From assembly GCF_007829835.1 (NCBI RefSeq), contig NZ_VIWP01000001.1, forward strand, positions 1,054,001 to 1,118,000: DNA of 64,000 bases, read 5' to 3'. Numbering within the stretch: position 1 is the stretch's first letter; every line of letters begins with the position of its first letter. Below, in pieces: positions 24,932 to 32,456 of the stretch. A program made the position numbers and the translations under genes. Below the pieces are notes generated by a model. The model made no database searches. It saw only the letters and a list, made by a program, of their open reading frames with translations, and had not been told where the DNA came from. Source of the stretch: Neorhizobium alkalisoli. GTDB taxonomy: Bacteria; Pseudomonadota; Alphaproteobacteria; Rhizobiales; Rhizobiaceae.

Positions 24932-25627
24932 TTAAGCTAACGTGGTCGCCACCTGGTTTTGGGCCAGGCTGTATTGCAGTGAATAAAGGCCTTTGCGCAG
25001 ATCCGCAGAGGCACCGGCCGCGGCAAGCGCATCCGAAAGCAAGCCGTCATGGTCGAGGGCTGCAAGCCTTTCGGCATCGACGCCTTCGATGAGAAGGATC
25101 CATGAGGCGGTTTCATCAGGGCGGTCGCGCAAAGCCTTCTCGGCCGTGGCCTGGCCACCGGCATTCGCATCGCCTTCAAGCAGATGGGCACCGATGATCC
25201 CCGGTTCTGCCATCAGCCGCGACGAAAGTTCATCGAGATTGCGTGCAAATACCTCTCTCGGCAGCGTGGTCGAAAGCTGCAGCGTCATGATGGCCGCGCC
25301 ATCGCCAAGGCCATGGGTGAATGAAACCGCGCAAACCGTTCGTGACGTGTCGGTAAAATTGCTCACCACCGACCGTGTCCATGAGGTGGGTGCGTTCAAC
25401 CGTTCGACATAGGTCGGAGACGACAGCACGGCGGTATCGTCGGTTTCATAGAAATTGAAATATTTCGGGTGCCCCGAAACCGCGACGTAACGTCGGCCGC
25501 GTCGAAAGCCCGGGAGCCCGACGCGTTCGGGAATGTGTTCCCGAACGTGCCAGGACACGAATTCGTCCTCCGCTTCCGGTTTGATACCGTTCCAGATGGC
25601 AAGGACGGCGGATCCGGAGAGGGCCAT
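24932..25627 (-). CDS. Uncharacterised protein, probable tandem dimeric alpha-beta barrel
   Basis: A 231-residue protein without a recognised family name. The first half (ALSGSAVLAIWNGIKPEAEDEF; WHVREHIPERVGLPGFRRGRRY; a following FNFYETDD strand) is like EthD/DUF4286-type ferredoxin-like domains, and the second half (MTLQLSTTLPREVFARNLDELSSRLMAEPGIIGAHLLEGD) looks like a second copy. Such proteins act on small organic acids or lactones. It overlaps the MaoC gene by one base and lies 13 bases before the FAH gene, so it belongs to the same pathway. Confidence 0.7.
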   Translation of the reverse strand: MALSGSAVLAIWNGIKPEAEDEFVSWHVREHIPERVGLPGFRRGRRYVAVSGHPKYFNFYETDDTAVLSSPTYVERLNAPTSWTRSVVSNFTDTSRTVCAVSFTHGLGDGAAIMTLQLSTTLPREVFARNLDELSSRLMAEPGIIGAHLLEGDANAGGQATAEKALRDRPDETASWILLIEGVDAERLAALDHDGLLSDALAAAGASADLRKGLYSLQYSLAQNQVATTLA

Positions 25628-26100
25628 CAGGCTGCCTCCGCGGAAGACGACAGTTTTTTCGCCCAGCGCATGATGTGTTCGCTGACGGCGACGAGTTCGT
25701 TGTTCTGATTGAAGACCTCGACCTTCGCGACGCTGCGGCCACGCTCCTTGTCGACAGAGGCGATCCTGTAATGGGCGGTGATCGTATCGCCCAGAATGAC
25801 GGGCTTGAGGAAGCGGACCCGATCATATCCGGCCGAGACCGGAAAGTCCGTCAGACCTTCCTTATGGATGATATGGGCAATGCTGATCGTCGAGACGGTG
25901 CTCATGTATCCGACAGTCAAAGCACCATGCGCAATGCGTTTCCCGATCGACGATTTTTCCTTCATATACTGGTCGTTCACATGGGTGTCGCTGAAATCGC
26001 CGGTGATGCCGGCAAACAGTGTGATGTCGGTCTCCCCCACTGTTTTTGCGAACTTAAATACCTGACCTATTTCAACAAAATCCAATCCTGAATTCGCCAT
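25627..26100 (-). CDS. MaoC-family dehydratase
   Basis: A 157-residue hotdog-fold protein. The hydratase-2 motif is present: FAGITGDFSDTHVNDQYM supplies the catalytic Asp/His, followed by RIAHGALTVGYMS. Relatives hydrate or dehydrate enoyl-CoA thioesters, and some act on acid-type substrates such as mesaconyl-CoA. It is the first gene of the minus-strand unit starting from the operator-bearing region 26101-26251, opposite a CoA-transferase gene, so a CoA-thioester intermediate is likely. Confidence 0.88.
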   Translation of the reverse strand: MANSGLDFVEIGQVFKFAKTVGETDITLFAGITGDFSDTHVNDQYMKEKSSIGKRIAHGALTVGYMSTVSTISIAHIIHKEGLTDFPVSAGYDRVRFLKPVILGDTITAHYRIASVDKERGRSVAKVEVFNQNNELVAVSEHIMRWAKKLSSSAEAA

Positions 26101-26153
26101 CCCATCATCCTCCTAATGCGGCTCTCCGTCCTGCGATCGATCCGATCATGTGC

Positions 26154-26183
26154 TTGACACGGCTCGATGTCGCGGACTATGTA
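26154..26183 (+). promoter_or_regulatory. Promoter of the CoA-transferase/tetronate operon
   Basis: A consensus TTGACA at 26154-26159 is followed after 17-18 bases by CTATGT/TATGTA, which overlaps the left half of the LacI-type operator. Repressor binding would therefore block the -10 region directly. The start point is inferred, not seen. Confidence 0.55.
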
Positions 26184-26194
26184 TCCGGTTACAT
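26179..26194. promoter_or_regulatory. LacI-type operator ATGTATCCGGTTACAT
   Basis: A 16-bp near-palindrome centred on CCGG in the divergent region between the MaoC and CoA-transferase genes. It is 15/16 identical to the operator at 21942-21957. It probably controls both divergent transcripts through the LacI protein encoded at 22904-23983. Confidence 0.72.
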
Positions 26195-26251
26195 AAGAAT
26201 TGCATGGCGGTCAATGGTCGGCTTGCTTTCGAGGAAGACCAGGGAGGTAGC

Positions 26252-27850
26252 ATGAAACTGATTTCTGCTGAGGAAGCGGCAAAACTGGTGAGGGACGGCG
26301 ACAGCGTTCTCGTCAGCGGGTCCGGGGGAGGTCATGCCATCCCCGAGCGCGTGCTGGAGGCTATCGAAGCCCGACATCTGCAAACCGGGAGCCCCAAGGC
26401 CCTGACGCTTGTTCACATTGTCGGCCTTGGCGACCGTGCCGCAAAGGGCGCTGCCCGCTTCTGCCATGAGGGCATGCTGCGGCGTTCGATCACCAGCGCA
26501 TTGATCGATTCCCCGGTGCTGATCGATCTGGCTGCCGCCGACAAGATCGAATCCTACACGCTTCCCCAGGGTGTGCTGTCCCAGTTGATGCGGGAGATGG
26601 CGTCAGGCCGTCCCGGTCTCATCACGAAGACGGGTCTGCATACATTCATCGATCCCCGCCAGCTCGGCGGCCGTCAGAGCCCGAGCGCCCGGCAGGATCT
26701 CGTCGAGCTGATGACGATCGACGGAGAGGAATATCTGCGCTTCAAGCCGTTCCCGCTGGATATCGTCTTTCTCCGGGGCACCACTGCCGACGAGGACGGC
26801 AATATCAGCATGGAGCAGGAAGCCATCTTCGGCGAAATGCTCTCGACCGCGCAGGCCGCCCGCCGCAACGGCGGCATTGTCGTCGTCCAGGTCAAGCGCA
26901 TGGCGAAGCGTGGGGCTCTGCCCGCCAAAAACGTCAAGATACCCGGCATTCTCGTCGACTATGTGGTCGTCGATCCCGACCAGCGCCAGACTTATGCAAC
27001 CGATTACAATCCAGCCTATTCCGGTGAGCTGAAAGTGCCGCTTCATGCGCTGCGTCGACTGCCGTTCGATCATCGCAAGATCGTCGCCCGGCGTGCTGCG
27101 ATGGAAATCGTGCCCGGTGCCATCTGCAATCTCGGCGCCGGCATCTCAACCGGCATTTCCGCTGTCGCCTCCGAGGAGGCCGTGCTTGACCATATCGTGC
27201 TGACCAACGAACAGGGTTTCATCGGTGGGGCGCCGCTGACGGGGCCGGATTCCGGTGCATCCCAGAATTACGATGCCATCGTCGACCAGCCTTATCAGTT
27301 CGATTTCTATGATGGTGGCGGGCTCGATATCGCCTTCCTCTCCTTCGCCGAGGTCGATCCCGGCGGCAACGTCAATATCAGCCGCTTCGGCTCCAAGATC
27401 GTCGGTGTCGGCGGCTTCATCAATATCAGCCAGAATGCCAAGCATATGGTTTTCAGCGGAACCTTCACCTCCGGCGGGCTTGAACTGCAGACGGGTGACG
27501 GGGTGCTTGCGATCGCCCAGGAAGGACGGCACAAGAAGTTCGTCAACCGCATCGAGCAGATCTGCTACAATGCCAACTTCGCGAGAAAGCAGGGACGCAC
27601 TGCCCTGTTCGTCACGGAGCGTGCGGTATTCGATGTTGTCGACGGCAGTCTGCAGCTTGTCGAGATCGCGCCCGGCATCGATTTGGAGCGCGACATCCTT
27701 GCGCATATGGCCTTCAAACCTGCAATCTCTCCGGATCTTCGGCTGATGGATGCACGCCTGTTCCGTCCCGAGCCGATGAACCTGATCGACGATATCGAAG
27801 CCAACCGCACCCGCAATGCAGCAAACCCGATGAAGAGGGCGGCCGAATGA
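26252..27850 (+). CDS. Acyl-CoA:acetate/3-ketoacid CoA-transferase (single-chain, YdiF-like)
   Basis: A 532-residue family I CoA-transferase with alpha and beta subunits fused. The N-terminal half has GDSVLVSGSGGGHAIPERVLEAIE, and the beta part contains NLGAGISTGISAVASEE and the LTNEQGFIGG segment that carries the catalytic glutamate. The ATG at 26252 has GGGAGG 6-7 bases upstream; the frame is open to 26150 but that part includes the promoter. It begins the operon CoA-transferase, OtnI, DenD, OtnK, OtnC. Tetronate catabolism needs no CoA, so this enzyme points to an additional acyl substrate. Confidence 0.9.
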   Translation: MKLISAEEAAKLVRDGDSVLVSGSGGGHAIPERVLEAIEARHLQTGSPKALTLVHIVGLGDRAAKGAARFCHEGMLRRSITSALIDSPVLIDLAAADKIESYTLPQGVLSQLMREMASGRPGLITKTGLHTFIDPRQLGGRQSPSARQDLVELMTIDGEEYLRFKPFPLDIVFLRGTTADEDGNISMEQEAIFGEMLSTAQAARRNGGIVVVQVKRMAKRGALPAKNVKIPGILVDYVVVDPDQRQTYATDYNPAYSGELKVPLHALRRLPFDHRKIVARRAAMEIVPGAICNLGAGISTGISAVASEEAVLDHIVLTNEQGFIGGAPLTGPDSGASQNYDAIVDQPYQFDFYDGGGLDIAFLSFAEVDPGGNVNISRFGSKIVGVGGFINISQNAKHMVFSGTFTSGGLELQTGDGVLAIAQEGRHKKFVNRIEQICYNANFARKQGRTALFVTERAVFDVVDGSLQLVEIAPGIDLERDILAHMAFKPAISPDLRLMDARLFRPEPMNLIDDIEANRTRNAANPMKRAAE

Positions 27851-28656
27851 GCCGGAGCACTACTGACTTTCGGTCCCGAATGACCGCGAATATCGCGTTC
27901 ATGTTCGCCGACCTGCCGTTCATCGACCGCATTCCGGCTGCTGCTGCGGCAGGCTTCAAGTTCGTCGAGTGCCATTTTCCCTATGACATCCCGGTGGACA
28001 GATTGCTGGCCGCCTTGAACGCCGCCGGCGTGCAGATGACGGGGATCAACACCGCTCCCGGCAATCTGGAGCGCGGCGAATGGGGGCTTGCCGCCATCGC
28101 GGGGCAGGAGGCTCAGTTCAAGGCCGATTTCAATCAGGCCCTTAACTACGCGGTGGCGCTCGGGGCAAAAGCCATTCACGTCATGGCAGGCGTGATCCAG
28201 GACCCGAGCGATCGCAGGCAAGCCCTGCGGGTCTACGTGGATAACCTCCGCAGCGTCGCAAAATCGGCGGCCGCGCATGGCATCACACTCCTGCTCGAGC
28301 CGCTCAACACGCGCGACAAGCCCGGTTACCTGGTGAGCCGCTCGGATGAGATCGCCGAGATTCTTGCAGAAATCGCGGAACCCAACGTCAAGCTGCTGTT
28401 CGATATCTATCACGTGCAGATCATGGAGGGTGATCTTACCCGGCGGATCGAACGTCATGCGCCGCTCATCGGCCATGTCCAGCTTGCTTCCGTTCCCGAC
28501 CGATGGGAGCCGGATCTCGGCGAAGTCCAGCTTGGCCATGTCCTCGCCGCGCTCGACCGTGCCGGATATGCGGGGCTGATCGGCCTCGAATACAGGCCCA
28601 GAGGAGACACGGCCGCAGGGCTGTCGTGGATCGACCGACTGGAAGCCGCGAACTGA
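27847..28656 (+). CDS. otnI: 2-Oxo-tetronate isomerase / hydroxypyruvate isomerase-family protein
   Basis: A 269-residue TIM-barrel protein of the Hyi/OtnI family: MFADLPFIDRIPAAAAAGFKFVECHFPYD, the catalytic-site LLLEPLNTRDKPGYLV with glutamate, KLLFDIYHVQIMEGDL, and the late IGLEYRPRG. OtnI interconverts 2-oxo- and 3-oxo-tetronate in erythronate catabolism (established for the DenD/OtnK/OtnC pathway). The start at 27847 overlaps the preceding stop as ATGA; the ATG at 27880 would give a start nearer the family's usual one. DenD, OtnK and OtnC follow directly, which supports the assignment. Confidence 0.87.
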   Translation: MSRSTTDFRSRMTANIAFMFADLPFIDRIPAAAAAGFKFVECHFPYDIPVDRLLAALNAAGVQMTGINTAPGNLERGEWGLAAIAGQEAQFKADFNQALNYAVALGAKAIHVMAGVIQDPSDRRQALRVYVDNLRSVAKSAAAHGITLLLEPLNTRDKPGYLVSRSDEIAEILAEIAEPNVKLLFDIYHVQIMEGDLTRRIERHAPLIGHVQLASVPDRWEPDLGEVQLGHVLAALDRAGYAGLIGLEYRPRGDTAAGLSWIDRLEAAN

Positions 28657-28690
28657 TCGCGAAACAGCAGACATACATGGGAGAGTAGTT

Positions 28691-29659
28691 ATGCGCATCG
28701 CCATCCTGGGTGCTGCCGGAATGCTGGGCAGAAGACTGGCCGAGCGTCTGGCGGCGGAAGGACTTCTTGCCGGAGAGACCATCACGGCATTCACCCTTCA
28801 CGATATCTTTCCGGCACAGCCCGTCAGCGGCAATTTCGACGTCGAGATCCTGACATCGGACTTCTCCGAGGAGGGAGAAGCGGAGCGGATCCTGTCGCAG
28901 CGTCCCGACGTCATCTTCCATCTTGCCGCCGTGGTGTCGGGTGAAGCCGAAGCCGATCTCGACAAGGGATATAGGGTCAATCTCGAAGGCACACGCGCGC
29001 TTCTGGATGCCGTCCGGAAAATCGGTGGTGGTTACCGCCCCCGTTTCGTGTTCACCTCATCGCTTGCCGTTTTTGGCGCGCCGCTTCCGGATGTCATTCC
29101 TGATGATTTTCTCCTGCGGCCGCTTTCGAGTTATGGTGCGCAGAAAGCTGTGGGCGAGCTTCTGGTCGCCGATTATTCCCGGCGCGGCATCATCGACGGG
29201 TTGAGCATCCGTCTTCCGACGATCTGCGTGCGGCCCGGTCGCCCCAACAAGGCGGCATCGAGCTTTTATTCCGGTATCATTCGCGAGCCTCTCAATGGAG
29301 AAGAAGCGATCCTCCCGGTACCGCGTACCATGCGTCACTGGTTTGCATCACCGCGCAGGGCAGTCGGGTTTCTTATCAGGGCTGCCGAGGTGGCAGGCCC
29401 TGGCCTCGCCATCAGGACGCTGACGATGCCGGGCGTTTCGGCAACGGTGGAAGACGAAATCGAGGCCTTGCGGCAGGTTGCCGGAGACGAGGCGGTTGCT
29501 CTCATTCGCGAGGAGCCGGATCCGGCAATCCATGCCATCGTCAGCACCTGGCCCAAGGCCTTCGATGCCCGTCTTGCCCTGGATCTCGGCTTTGTTCCGG
29601 ATGCAAGTTTCGAGGAGATCGTCGAGATCTATTGCCGCGATGAACTCGGACGCGCCTGA
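28691..29659 (+). CDS. denD: D-erythronate dehydrogenase (NAD-dependent epimerase family)
   Basis: A 322-residue extended SDR. It has GAAGMLGRRLAERLAAEG for NAD, the active-site FTSSLAVFG serine and SSYGAQKAVGELL Tyr/Lys pair, and RLPTICVRPGRPNKAASSF. This arrangement and the neighbours match DenD, which oxidises D-erythronate to 2-oxo-tetronate. The 2-oxo acid is then isomerised by OtnI, phosphorylated by OtnK and decarboxylated by OtnC to dihydroxyacetone phosphate. GGGAGAG precedes the ATG. Confidence 0.9.
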   Translation: MRIAILGAAGMLGRRLAERLAAEGLLAGETITAFTLHDIFPAQPVSGNFDVEILTSDFSEEGEAERILSQRPDVIFHLAAVVSGEAEADLDKGYRVNLEGTRALLDAVRKIGGGYRPRFVFTSSLAVFGAPLPDVIPDDFLLRPLSSYGAQKAVGELLVADYSRRGIIDGLSIRLPTICVRPGRPNKAASSFYSGIIREPLNGEEAILPVPRTMRHWFASPRRAVGFLIRAAEVAGPGLAIRTLTMPGVSATVEDEIEALRQVAGDEAVALIREEPDPAIHAIVSTWPKAFDARLALDLGFVPDASFEEIVEIYCRDELGRA

Positions 29660-29686
29660 CGCCGGTTTCGCAGGGAGGAAAACACC

Positions 29687-30973
29687 ATGCTGTTAGGCGT
29701 GATTGCCGACGATTTTACGGGTGCGAGCGATATCGCAAACACTCTGGCCAAGGGGTATGGCGGCGTGCGCGGCTTCGCCACGACCCAGTTCCTCGGCGTC
29801 CCTCGCGAAAATGCCAGGGCTGAATGCGAAGCGGGCGTCGTTGCTCTGAAGACGCGCTCCATCCCGCCGGAAGAGGCCATCGCACAATCGCTGGAAGCGC
29901 TTGCCTGGCTCCGGGCGCAAGGGTGCCGCCAGATCGTCTTCAAATATTGCTCGACATTCGATTCCACGCCGCAGGGGAATATCGGACCGGTCGGCGAGGC
30001 GCTGGCCGCTGCGCTCGGGGCAAAGGGCGTTGTGGTCTGCCCGGCATTCCCGGGTGCGGGCCGCACGCTCTATCGTGGCAACCTCTTTGTCGGTGACGTG
30101 CCCCTCAACGAATCCAGTCTCAGGGATCATCCTTTGAACCCGATGACGGACAGCGACATCCGCCGCTGGCTGCGGCAACAGGCAAAGCAGAAAGTCGGCT
30201 CCGTCAACTGGGATATCGTCCGCAAGAGCGGCGAGGCATTACGCGCCGCTCTTCATGCCGCCGGAGAGCAGGGCGAAACCCTCGTTGTGGTCGATGCCAT
30301 CAGCGATGAGGACCTTCTGACCATCGGCGCCGCGGTCAAGGGGGCCCCCCTCCTGACCGGAGGATCGGGCATCGCGCTCGGTCTTGCCGCCAATTTTGCT
30401 TCGGAGCGAAGCCTGTCGTCGGAAGATACGGGATTTGCCGGCATGACCGGTCGCGAGGCCGTTCTGGCCGGGAGTTGTTCCCAGGCGACGTTATCCCAGA
30501 TCGATCATCATCTTAAGGCACATCCCGGGATGGCGATCGACGTCGAACAGGTCATGGACGGCAGCTTGCAGGTCACAACGGTGGTCGATTTCGTGCTCGC
30601 GCATGGCGGCGAAGCCCCGTTGGTCTATTCATCGAACAACCCGCAGGCAGTGAGAAAGCTGCAGCAGGAATACGGTCGGGAGACAATTGCGGATAAGCTC
30701 GACGGTTTCTTCGGTTCGGTCGCGAGTTCGCTTGTCGCCAACTGTGTCGAGAGACTGGTTGTCGCCGGCGGAGAAACGTCCGGAGCAGTCGTCTCGGCCC
30801 TCGATCTGGATGCGCTGACGATCGGCCCGGAGATCGCACCGGGTGTGCCGATCCTCACCAACCCCTATCCGCTGGCGCTGGCGCTCAAATCGGGTAATTT
30901 CGGGCAGACCGATTTCTTCGAACGGGCGCTCGGGATGATGGCTGGACGTGAAGTGGGGGATACTGCCCGATGA
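29687..30973 (+). CDS. otnK: 3-Oxo-tetronate kinase (DUF1537 four-carbon acid sugar kinase)
   Basis: A 428-residue DUF1537 kinase. The N-terminal domain starts MLLGVIADDFTGASDIANTL, with KYCSTFDSTPQGNIGP and CPAFPGAGRTLYRGNLFV for acid-sugar binding. The C-terminal nucleotide-binding domain has GSCSQATLSQI, RLVVAGGETSGAVV and LALKSGNFG. It phosphorylates 3-oxo-tetronate at C4. GGGAGG lies upstream of the ATG. The last codons overlap the OtnC gene by 4 bases. A paralogue with the same N-terminus lies at 52516-53793. Confidence 0.93.
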   Translation: MLLGVIADDFTGASDIANTLAKGYGGVRGFATTQFLGVPRENARAECEAGVVALKTRSIPPEEAIAQSLEALAWLRAQGCRQIVFKYCSTFDSTPQGNIGPVGEALAAALGAKGVVVCPAFPGAGRTLYRGNLFVGDVPLNESSLRDHPLNPMTDSDIRRWLRQQAKQKVGSVNWDIVRKSGEALRAALHAAGEQGETLVVVDAISDEDLLTIGAAVKGAPLLTGGSGIALGLAANFASERSLSSEDTGFAGMTGREAVLAGSCSQATLSQIDHHLKAHPGMAIDVEQVMDGSLQVTTVVDFVLAHGGEAPLVYSSNNPQAVRKLQQEYGRETIADKLDGFFGSVASSLVANCVERLVVAGGETSGAVVSALDLDALTIGPEIAPGVPILTNPYPLALALKSGNFGQTDFFERALGMMAGREVGDTAR

Positions 30974-31605
30974 GCGAGGCAAAGCTGCGCGAAGAGATGG
31001 TGATGTTGTCACAGTCTCTGTTCGAACGGGGGTATTCGGTCGGATCCGCGGGCAATATCAGCGCTGCGGTCGATGACGGTCTGCTCATCACGCCGACGAA
31101 TTCCTGCCTCGGATTTCTCGATCCCGCCCGGATCTCGAAGATCGATGTTGAGGGAAATCACGTCGCCGGCGACAAACCCTCCAAGGAAATCTTCCTTCAC
31201 CGGGCATTCTACAAGACCAGGCCTAACACGGGTGCGGTCGTACATCTCCACTCGACCTACGCCACTGCGATATCCTGCCTGAGTTCCACGGACCCCGACG
31301 ACTGCATCGAGCCGATCACGCCCTATGTGGTGATGCGGGTAGGGACGGTGAAGATCCTGCCCTATGTCCCTCCCGGAGATCCGGCGATGGGCGAGATGAT
31401 CGTCGCCCTCAAAGGTTCCGTGAATGCCGTTCTGCTTGCAAACCATGGGCCGGTCGTCGCCGGGCCGGACCTGCGGAGCGCCGTCTTCGCAGCGGAAGAG
31501 CTGGAAGAAACCTGCAAGATCCTTATGATCCTGAAGGGGCAACCATACAGATTGCTGAGCGAGGAACAGGTTCAGGAACTGAACGCACGTCGTTACCTGA
31601 CATAG
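30970..31605 (+). CDS. otnC: 3-Oxo-tetronate 4-phosphate decarboxylase (class II aldolase family)
   Basis: A 211-residue class II aldolase/adducin fold protein. The phosphate-binding SAGNIS and TPTNSCLGFL loops, zinc histidines in VHLHSTYATAIS and the later LLANHGPVVAG histidine are present. It decarboxylates 3-oxo-tetronate 4-phosphate to dihydroxyacetone phosphate. The 3' end overlaps the 3' end of the convergent siderophore ATPase gene by 13 bases. It is paralogous to the gene at 53790-54425. Confidence 0.92.
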   Translation: MSEAKLREEMVMLSQSLFERGYSVGSAGNISAAVDDGLLITPTNSCLGFLDPARISKIDVEGNHVAGDKPSKEIFLHRAFYKTRPNTGAVVHLHSTYATAISCLSSTDPDDCIEPITPYVVMRVGTVKILPYVPPGDPAMGEMIVALKGSVNAVLLANHGPVVAGPDLRSAVFAAEELEETCKILMILKGQPYRLLSEEQVQELNARRYLT

Positions 31606-32438
31606 CTCATCGGGTGACCGGAGTCGGGATGCCGCATGACGCCCATTCGGGTTCCGTAGATTGCCTGCAGCCGATCCGGCGTCAGAATTTCCTCGGGCCT
31701 GCCGCGCGCAATCAGTGTGCCCGAATGAAGGGCGAGGATTTCGTCGCAGAAACGGGCGGCCATGTTGACGTCGTGGAGGACGAGGACAACGCCCAGTCCG
31801 CGCTCCTCGGTGAGCCGGCGAACGAGGGACAGGACTTCGACCTGATGGGCGATATCCAGAGCCGAGGTCGGCTCGTCGAGCAGGAGGCAGTCGGGGTTCT
31901 GGGCGACCAGCATGGCCAGCCAGACGCGCTGACGTTCCCCGCCGGACAGGGTATCGACTGCACGGTCGCGATAGATCGCAACGTCGGTCAGTTCCATGGC
32001 TTCCTCGACCATTTTCCGGTCCTCGGCACCAAACCGGCCGAGTGCGCCATGCCAGGGATAACGCCCGAGGGCCACGAGCTCGCCGACAAGCATGCCGGCT
32101 GCCGCCGGCGTCTGCTGGGGCAGATAGGCGACCTTGCGGGCGAATGGCCGGTCACGCCACTCCTCCAATCGTTTGCCTTCGAAGGAGATCACGCCGCCGG
32201 TGGGCACCTGCTGGCGCGCGAGAAGCTTGATCAGGGTGGATTTTCCGGAGCCATTATGGCCGATGAGGCCAATGACGCTGCGCGCGGGGAGGGTCAATGT
32301 CAGCGGCTCCAGCAGGACGCGCTGGCCGGCGGAAAAGCTTGCATGGTCGAGTTCGAACAGTGGCGTGGCACTGTCGCCGGGATGTGCCGCGATGACTTGT
32401 GAAGTCTGCATTTCCGTGTGTTCCGATATGTCATTCAT
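31593..32438 (-). CDS. Iron-siderophore ABC transporter ATP-binding protein (FhuC-like)
   Basis: A 281-residue ATPase: Walker A GHNGSGKST near residues 60-68, signature LSGGERQRVWLAM, Walker [14 protein letters not shown], and LVLHDVNMAARFCDEI with the switch histidine. It closely follows the FhuC/FepC pattern. It is the last gene of a permease, ATPase group and completes the importer for the ferric siderophore bound by the FhuD-like protein. Start at 32438 is assumed; ATG at 32411 is an alternative. Its end overlaps the otnC end. Confidence 0.93.
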   Translation of the reverse strand: MNDISEHTEMQTSQVIAAHPGDSATPLFELDHASFSAGQRVLLEPLTLTLPARSVIGLIGHNGSGKSTLIKLLARQQVPTGGVISFEGKRLEEWRDRPFARKVAYLPQQTPAAAGMLVGELVALGRYPWHGALGRFGAEDRKMVEEAMELTDVAIYRDRAVDTLSGGERQRVWLAMLVAQNPDCLLLDEPTSALDIAHQVEVLSLVRRLTEERGLGVVLVLHDVNMAARFCDEILALHSGTLIARGRPEEILTPDRLQAIYGTRMGVMRHPDSGHPMSYVR

Positions 32439-32456
32439 GGGATCCGCCTCTCGCTC

